Translations under genes and position numbers: made by a program
The notes under the pieces: model-generated
Databases searched by the model: none
Told to the model about the DNA's origin: nothing
The model's input: only the letters and a program-made list of their open reading frames with translations
DNA from: Vitellaria paradoxa
Taxonomy: Eukaryota; Streptophyta; Magnoliopsida; Ericales; Sapotaceae
Direction of reading: 5' to 3'
Length of the DNA stretch: 64,000 bases
NCBI GenBank assembly: GCA_019916065.1
Contig: CM034239.1
Coordinates: 39,642,419 to 39,706,418 of the forward strand
Shown here: piece by piece, positions 57,410-64,000 of the stretch
How the letters are laid out: each line of letters starts with the position of its first letter
Position numbering within the stretch: position 1 is the first letter of the stretch

Positions 57410-59508
57410 AGTAGATGGTATAAGATTTGGTTTAATGAGAAAAAAAAAGAAAAGAAAAATTATACGAATTTAGTATATGTATAAAAACGATATAGATTTG
57501 TAAAATTAACTCAACTTTGAGTAATATTTAACAATTGTTCAACCTTAACTTGTGCTTTAGGTAGTTAATTTATACTCTTCACCTCTCGTCTCTTTTTACT
57601 CTAAGAGAAGGGAAGCCAAGTGATTGTCATTTTTTTTTTCTTTCTTTATATTTTTTTCCTTTTCATTTATTTATTTACTTTTTTTGTCATGTCCGTTTCA
57701 CTGCAATAAAAAGAAAGGTATTTTAGGTGGGTTTTTTTTTATTTTTTTAAGGAGATTAGAAAAATTAAATTTCAAAATTTCAAAATCAAGGTTAGATAAG
57801 AACTATTCATTTTTTTTTTAGGAGGGAAGGAAGACAGAGGTAATATTAAATTTTCCAATAGAATTTTATATTTTTAGAATTTTTAGGAAATTACAGAATT
57901 TACATCCTTATATAGTATCCTATATGAGTGAGGATTGTGAAGTATATGAATTGAATAGACAGACTATTAAATTTTATTTTTTATTTGTGTGACGGTGTTA
58001 ATTAAAAGGAAAAAAAATCGGAAACACCATTTAAATTAACGATAGAAAATTATAAATTAAAAAACTACAAAAATAATATGAAAATTTAGAATTTTATTAA
58101 AGAGTAACAAAACATTCATACCTAGTGGTTGAACAAAAATTGTGCTTCAACTAAAGATTTCACCGAATTACAATGATCAATAGAGAGGTTCTCTAGATTT
58201 TTTAACTTGTAAATCACATTGGAAAGAACCAACCATGTTCACCACTTTGTCACAGCCATTTGACCCTTAAGACCTCTAGTCGACAAAAAGAATTTGCTGC
58301 ACCTAATTGCTTGTCCTAAATATTTGTATTTGGCAGTCTTTCAATTTCCAAATTCTTTAAAGCAGGGAAAACAACCTACAAAGCTCATTAATAATATATA
58401 GTTCATGCCATTTTCCAATATATTGCTTTCCTATTATCCAACATTAACGATCACTTCTATATGTACTTTTAACACAAATCATGAGGGAACTAAATTCATT
58501 TCAAGAAATGAAGATATTGAGTTAAAACAGGTTTGATTGCCCTTAATCCTAAGGATGAAATTAATATCGCCATTTCATAAATGAGAGAGAGAGGGAGAGC
58601 ATCACAACAGGTTTGCTCTTAAAAATTCTTTTAAATGTTTAAACATGGAATAAAATGATCTTTTTTAAACCATTTTTGCATTCATATATAATTTCTTTAA
58701 AATGTAAGACAATTATAAATTGTATTCAAAATTTTAACCCTTCTCAGAACTAGCATTTTATTTAAAGATTAATCTTTCTAACATTTTGGGATATAAAAAT
58801 TATAAAATGCTATTTTATTATTAATTTATCAAATCTATTTTAATTTTCTATTAATGCAATGTAAAATTTTCAAGAGCCACTTTTTACGCTTGATTAATTT
58901 TTATTTTTTTTTCTATTTTTCATATCCAAAGTCATATTTTCTATTAGACACTTGGAACACTATTTATCAAGTAAGTCATATATACCAATCCAAGAATATA
59001 AGTATGTTTATTCTAAAAACTTAATTTTAATTTTTTATAAAAGAAAATATTTTTTAAAAAAAATCTAGATTTCGAAATTGTCATCACAATAAGATTACTC
59101 ATATCTCATAAGTAAATTTTTTGAAAATTAAGGTGGTAAGTGCCCCACCCGCTCCTTTATCAAAAAATCTTGAAAGACAAAATTATTTTGACAAATTGTC
59201 ATATTATTATATTTTATTTTAAAAAAATATATTTTCATTATAAAATAAGATTATTTATGACAATATAATATGCGTTAGATTGATTTTTTGTATAAAAGAA
59301 TTTATGGCATTATAATTATAGAAAACATATGATGAAATTGAAAAGGGATAACTGTGTAATTTTAATTAATAAAAAAAACAAAATAGAGTAAAAAAGAAAA
59401 TTAATGAGGTACAAATAGACTCACTCAAAATTTCATTTTTATTTATTTATTACTTTTATTATTCTTTGATTGGAAAAAATTGTGTCCCCTCATAAGAAGC
59501 ATGCATAT
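57410..59508 (-). repeat. Tandem duplication carrying an LRR exon, copy 1 (decayed)
   Basis: Paralogous in order and orientation to 59509-62030. Matching blocks are TATAAGATTTGGTTTAATGA (57419 / 59510), TTCAACC.TAACTTGTG.TTTAGGT (57538 / 59615), the LRR exon (58123-58375 / 60222-60862), TTAGACACTTGGAACACTAT (58943 / 61468) and GTGTCCCCTCATA.GAAGCAT (59480 / 62005). The shorter length is mainly due to a deletion inside the exon. Confidence 0.85.
58123..58375 (-). pseudogene. Decayed LRR exon, copy 1
   Basis: Starts after a TAG acceptor with GTTGTTTTCCCTGC (VVFPALKNLEIERLPNTNI), then stops. A later stretch corresponds to the C.S.C region. The exon lacks roughly 390 bases present in the 60222-60862 copy, because the end of NLERLSIYDC-like sequence is joined straight to the AQFLFN end. 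It finishes CACTAG|GTATG, keeping the donor but creating a stop. It could no longer encode LRRs. Confidence 0.8.
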
Positions 59509-62035
59509 AAGATTTGGTTTAATGAAGAAAAAAAATTATATGACTTTAGTATATGCATATAGATGATATAGATTTATAAAATTAACTCAACTCTGAGTAT
59601 TATTTATCAGTTGTTCAACCCTAACCTGTGTTTTAGGTTATTTATTTATGCTCTTCGCCCCTCATCTCTCTTTTTAACCCCGAGAGAAGGGAAACGAAGT
59701 GATTGTCTTTTTCTTTTCTTTCTTTAAAGTTTCTTTTCCTTTTTATTTATTTATTTATTTTTGTCTTGTCCATTTCGTTGCAATGAAAAGAAAGGTATTT
59801 TAGGTGGTTTTTTTTAAGGAGATTAAAAAATTGAATTTAAAGTTTAAAATCAGGGTTAGATAGGAGCTGTTCAATTTTTTTTTTTTTTTTTAATTTGAGA
59901 GGAAAAGGAAGATTTTTTTTTTTTAATTTTGAGAGGAAAAGGAAGACGAAGGTAACATTAAAATTTTCAGTAGAATTTTACATTTTTAGAATTTTTAAGA
60001 AATTAGAGATTTTACATCCTTATATAGTATCGTATATGAGTGAGGTATATGAATTAAATAGAGAGAATATTAATTTTATGTTTAATTGTGTGAGGGTATT
60101 AATTGAAAGGAAAAAAATTAGAACCACCATTTAAATTACAGAAAGAAAATTATAAATTAAAAAGCTACAAAAACAACACGAAAATTTAAGATTCTATTAA
60201 AAAGTAGCAGAACATTCATACCTGGTTATTGAATAAAAATTGTGCTTCAAATTTGGAGCTGTAGAAACTTTTGAGGTTTGGCAATCCTTCTATTGTTAAA
60301 TCCGATAATTGAGGGAAATTGATGACTTGATATTCTCCTTCTTTCCCTTCATCAGAAACAATCGTGTCCATATTTTTACACCTTTTTACATGTAATTGTT
60401 GAAGATGCTCAAGTTTTCTGAGAACAGAAGATGAGAATACATTTCTCATGCGATCACATCCATCAATAGTTAGGGTTGTTAGGCTTGTGCAGACAAGAAT
60501 TCTATGAGAACAATATTCTTTTTCTTCCAACCCTATACTTATCAAATTGGGCAAATCCTGTAGATTCACATAATTTAAGCAGGGCAGTTCCACATTGACT
60601 GTTGCAGTTTCTGATATTTCTTTAGTGTTAAACTCTTCAACTAAAGATTTCACCGAATAACAATCATAAATAGAAAGCCTCTCCAAATTTTTTAACTGAC
60701 AAAGCATATTGGCAGGAATTACATTCACCAATTTTTCACATCTTTCGACCACCAAGTAGTTTCAGGTCGGCAAAACGATTTTTCCACAGGTAATTGCTTG
60801 TCCCAAATATCTGTATTTGGCAGTTCTATAATTGTCAATCCCTCTAGAGCAGGGAAAACAACCTGCAAAGTTCATTAATAATATGTAGTGAATGCCATTT
60901 TTCAAATATATTACTTTTCCATTATCCAACATCAATGGTCACTTCCGTATATACTCTTACCGCAAACCAGAAGGGTACTAAATTCACTTTAGCAAATAAA
61001 GGTATTAAGTCAAAACGGGTTTGGCTGCCCTTAATTCTAAGGATGAAATTAATATTCTCATTTCATAAAGGAGAGAGAGAGAGAGAGAGAGAGAAAGCAT
61101 GTGGACAGGTTTACTCTTGAAAATTCTTTTAAATGTTTAAACATGGAATAAAATAATTTGTTTTTAATCACTTTTACATTCATATATAATTTCTTTAAAA
61201 TGTAAGGCAATTATGAATTGCTTTCAAAGTTTTAATCCTTCTCAGAGCTAGTATTTTATTGAAAGATTAATTTTTCTAACTTTTTGAGATATAAAAATTA
61301 TAAATTAAAATTTGTACTTAGAATTAATAAAATACAATTTTATTGTTAATTACCTAATCTTTTTATTTCTATTAATGCAGTGTAAACTTTTCAAGAGCCA
61401 CTTCTTAAGCTTCATTAATTTTTTATTTTATTTTTTTGATTTTTCATATCCAAAGTCATATTTTCTATTAGACACTTGGAACACTATTTATCAAGTAAGT
61501 CATATCTACCAATCCAAGAATATAAGTATGTTTATTCTAAAAACTTAATTTTAATTTTTTATAAAAGAAAATATTTTTAAAAAAAAATCTAGATTTCGAA
61601 ATTGTCATCACAATAAGATTACTCATATCTCATAAGTAAATTTTTTGAAAATTAAGGTGGTAAGTGCCCACCCGCTCCTTTATCAAAAAAATCTTGAAAG
61701 ACAAAATTATTTTGACAAATTGTCATATTATTATATTTTATTTTAAAAAAATATATTTTCATTATAAAATAGATTATTTATGACAATATAATATGCGTTA
61801 GATTGAATTTTTTATATAAAAGAATTTATGGCATTATAATTATAGAAAACATATGATGAAATTGAAAAGGGATTGCTGTGTAATTTTAATTAATAAGAAA
61901 ACCAAATAGTATAAAAAAGAAAATTAATGAAGTACAAATAAACTCACTCAAAATTTAATTTTATTTACTTATTATTTTTATTATTCTCAAATAAAAAAAA
62001 AATTATGTCCCCTCATATGAAGCATATAGCTAGGA
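59509..62035 (-). repeat. Tandem duplication carrying an LRR exon, copy 2
   Basis: Partner of 57410-59508. It retains the full-length LRR exon and about 1.2 kb of intron on its right. A GA microsatellite at 61071-61094 and T tracts at 59876-59892 and 59916-59924 are local additions. The nested repeat AATTT..GAGAGGAAAAGGAAGA is doubled at 59893 and 59925. Confidence 0.85.
60222..60862 (-). CDS. LRR exon of the right RPS5-like resistance gene
   Basis: Internal LRR exon. Acceptor CTTTGCAG at 60863, donor CCAG|GTATGA at 60222/60221. It starts VVFPALEGLTIIELPNTDIW and continues, from 60755 in another frame, as VVERCEKLVNVIPANMLCQL, NLERLSIYDCYSVKSLVEEF, CTSLTTLTIDGCDRMRNVFS, LEHLQQLHVKRCKNMDTIV and FPQLSDLTIEGLPNLKSFYS, the irregular C-terminal LRRs typical of the class (LxxLxIxxC repeats). 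Between SFC and VVERC, around 60755-60780, two single-base changes alter the frame; DLKLL is readable in the intermediate frame. As it stands the exon could not be translated through, so the gene is either broken here or the sequence contains errors. Splice sites are intact. Confidence 0.8.
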
Positions 62036-62555
62036 AATTATATGGAAAACACTACTTTCCAAAGTGTGTCTAATTTTTTTTTTCCTTTAAAACTTTGTTT
62101 GAAATTAGAATTTAGAAATAATTTGTGATTTATAGGAAATAAAATTTTTTTGTTGTACCTTTAGTGTTAAAGATAACTGAAAATATCTTAGAATCAAATC
62201 GATGAGTACTAAAATTAATTTAGATTTGGAGCCTTTCAATAGATATGTATTAAAACTAGTTTAGGACAAATTAAAAATCACAAATACATATATAATTTAA
62301 TTATTTAAAAAACTAATGCCTACTTATTAGACGAGGCTTTGACAATTGCCTAACTTTTCTAAGCATTAAGGCGGCAGTGATCCTTCTTATTTATAGTGAA
62401 AAAGTCAATTTTGCGTAGAAAAAGCAATTTCAAAACCTAAATTTGAAAGTTAAATCTCAATAAACTGTCCACTATATAATTCCAAAAATATTAAGAATTT
62501 TGTAAACAGCTAGAATGATTTAAAGTATATAAATGGGCTAATTGAGAGACCAAAC
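60863..62555 (-). other. Intron between the main exon and the LRR exon
   Basis: AT-rich, no coding sequence of its own. Bounded by the GAAAG|GTTTG donor at 62556/62555 and the CTTTGCAG acceptor ending at 60863. Most of it belongs to duplication copy 2. Confidence 0.7.
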
Positions 62556-64000
62556 CTTTCCATTAAAGAGAGATTGTTCTCCTATACAAGGATTTTCTTT
62601 GGTTGTCTTCTCTGTTTCCAAGAAGAAGCTTTTGAGATTTGGCAACCGCTTCAACTCCATCTTTCTCAGTTGACTGAAACCAATCATCAAATTTTCGCGT
62701 TCCTCGTCATCTCTCTCCTTTTCAATTTCAACTATTCCCTCCATGTCCTTACAGTTGCTTATATACAATTTTTGAAGTTGTTGAAGTCGTTCTGTGCGTA
62801 ATGGAGGGCAAAGGTATTTCAAACCATGACAATCAATTACTTCAAGATACTTCAAGTTTGAAGACCCCCCGTCATGTGTTTCATGAAACAATGTTTCCAA
62901 ACCTTCCATTTCACAAAAACACAACGCTTCAGCTTTATTTATCAAGACATTAAACTCGGCCTTTAGATGAAATCCCCTAAGTTCCAACTTTCTCGGTGAA
63001 TGTGGATACTCCACAAGACCCAGGCCAGAACCTTTACCCACAATGATTTGAAATCTTTTCAAGTTCTCAAGACGGAGATCGTTGGGCCATAGGTTGACAT
63101 CTGGTACATGAATATGTAAGGCGGTTAATTGTTTCAATGACTTCAGTTCAGCAAGACTTACATTGCCTTTTTCCTTGTTGGATGCAGTACCGCCTTCCCA
63201 TTGACCAAATTGCAGTGGAATGTATAATTCTTCTAGACGGATTAATTTGGATATCACCCCTTGCGGAATCGCATTGAGAGACCAACACTCTTTTAGATCC
63301 AGTAACCGCAGACGAGTCAACTCACCAATTTCTGGTGCCAACTCCTTGATCTGATGATCCCTAAGGACGAGAATTTCAAGGTTATTTTTCAAATTCTTGA
63401 TCATAGCTATATCTCTCAGGCGACAATCACTTATTTGTAACATCCGAAGGTTGACCAAATTTGTAAATGCTGATGCCAATGACAAAATGACACCTGCCAA
63501 ACGTAAAACGGTCAATTTCTTCATCCCATTAAAAAATGGATCTAGGACATCAACCAAAACATTGCTTCGACACTGCAACAATAAGGTATGGAGCTCTGGA
63601 CAATTGAGGTCTCCGGGAAGCTCATCCATGTTGTTGGCCATTATTGAGACTGCAGTGTAATGTTCCCATGTACCTTCGTCTGGCCAGCTCTGAACACCGT
63701 GCTTTACTAGAAATTGTTGCTTATTTGGCCACTGTCGACCTTGACCCTCTTGCTTGCCGTTTGTGATTGAAATAGCAACATCACGAATAACGTCATGCAT
63801 TTTCACAAAATTTTCGTTTCTGCCATGTAACAACAAACAAGATGATTTGAGATCATCAACCAATGTTTGTACTCTTTTTCTTGCTTCTTCCAGTGTTTTA
63901 GCGTTTTGAAGCAGTCTCAAGGCCATGCCGTATCTCACCAAGTCTTCAATTGGAATATTAGCATCTTCGGGAAACAAACAGCACAGTAAGAAGCAAGACT
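62556..64000 (-). CDS. CC-NB-LRR resistance protein, RPS5/At4g27190-like: NB-ARC end and LRR start
   Basis: Part of a large exon running off the right edge. The minus-strand frame is open from 64000, reading SCFLLCCLFPEDANIPIEDL (the RNBS-D-type segment of coiled-coil NB-LRRs), then LRYG-type helices, ENFVKMHDVIRDVAISI with the MHD motif at about 63781-63807 that closes the NB-ARC switch, and then about 12 LRRs (LTVLRLAGV, NLRMLQISDC, NLEILVLRDHQIKELAPEIG, LRLLDLKECWSLNAIPQG, KLIRLEELYIP). The exon ends EQSLFNGK at a GAAAG|GTTTG donor. It has no internal stop in about 480 codons, so this part looks functional. The product would be a cytosolic immune receptor. The coiled coil and P-loop lie beyond 64000. 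It has the same class and direction as the gene at 1-754. Confidence 0.93.

Overview
The window reads as nuclear DNA from a flowering plant, most likely a woody eudicot (order not determinable). Evidence: strongly AT-rich non-coding sequence, spliced genes with GT-AG introns, plant-type CC-NB-LRR resistance genes, a nuclear gene for the plastid ribosomal protein PSRP3/Ycf65, and plant mobile elements (Au-type SINE, Ty3/gypsy relics, a solo LTR, Helitron-like ends, Tourist-like MITEs). Only about 5% is recognisably coding.

Layout. 1-754: 5' end of a CC-NB-LRR gene of the RPS5/At4g27190-like class on the minus strand, running off the left edge, with a one-base break between the coiled coil and the P-loop. 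1.9-6.15 kb: degenerate, repeated Helitron-like units. 7.6-11.2 kb: a decayed minus-strand Ty3/gypsy element (reverse transcriptase, gag, leader). 13.5-27 kb: four diverged copies of one roughly 1.5-3.5 kb segment, interrupted by a 1.7-kb solo LTR, MITEs and an inverted repeat. 27-33.6 kb: AT-rich sequence and a transposon-like insertion in one copy of a duplicated segment (the other copy is at 39.6-40.6 kb). 33.6-38.6 kb: retroelement-like sequence with recurrent hairpin motifs. 39.2 kb: an Au SINE. 41.5-48.7 kb: a second duplicated pair, SINE relics, an LTR-like piece, a 124-bp triplicate repeat and a broken IST1-like copy. 49.66-50.93 kb: the two-exon PSRP3 gene on the minus strand. 53.4 kb: a SINE with a perfect 18-bp target duplication. 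55.4-64 kb: 3' part of a second RPS5-like gene on the minus strand. Its long MHD-to-LRR exon runs off the right edge. Downstream lie three more LRR exons, two of them in a tandem duplication, all carrying frame breaks.

The two resistance genes point the same way and probably belong to one cluster, with PSRP3 lying between them. Resistance-gene products act in cytosolic pathogen sensing, and PSRP3 acts in the chloroplast 30S ribosome; no functional link is implied. Several coding breaks are single-base changes, two of them in short homopolymers, so uncorrected long-read errors must be weighed against real decay.
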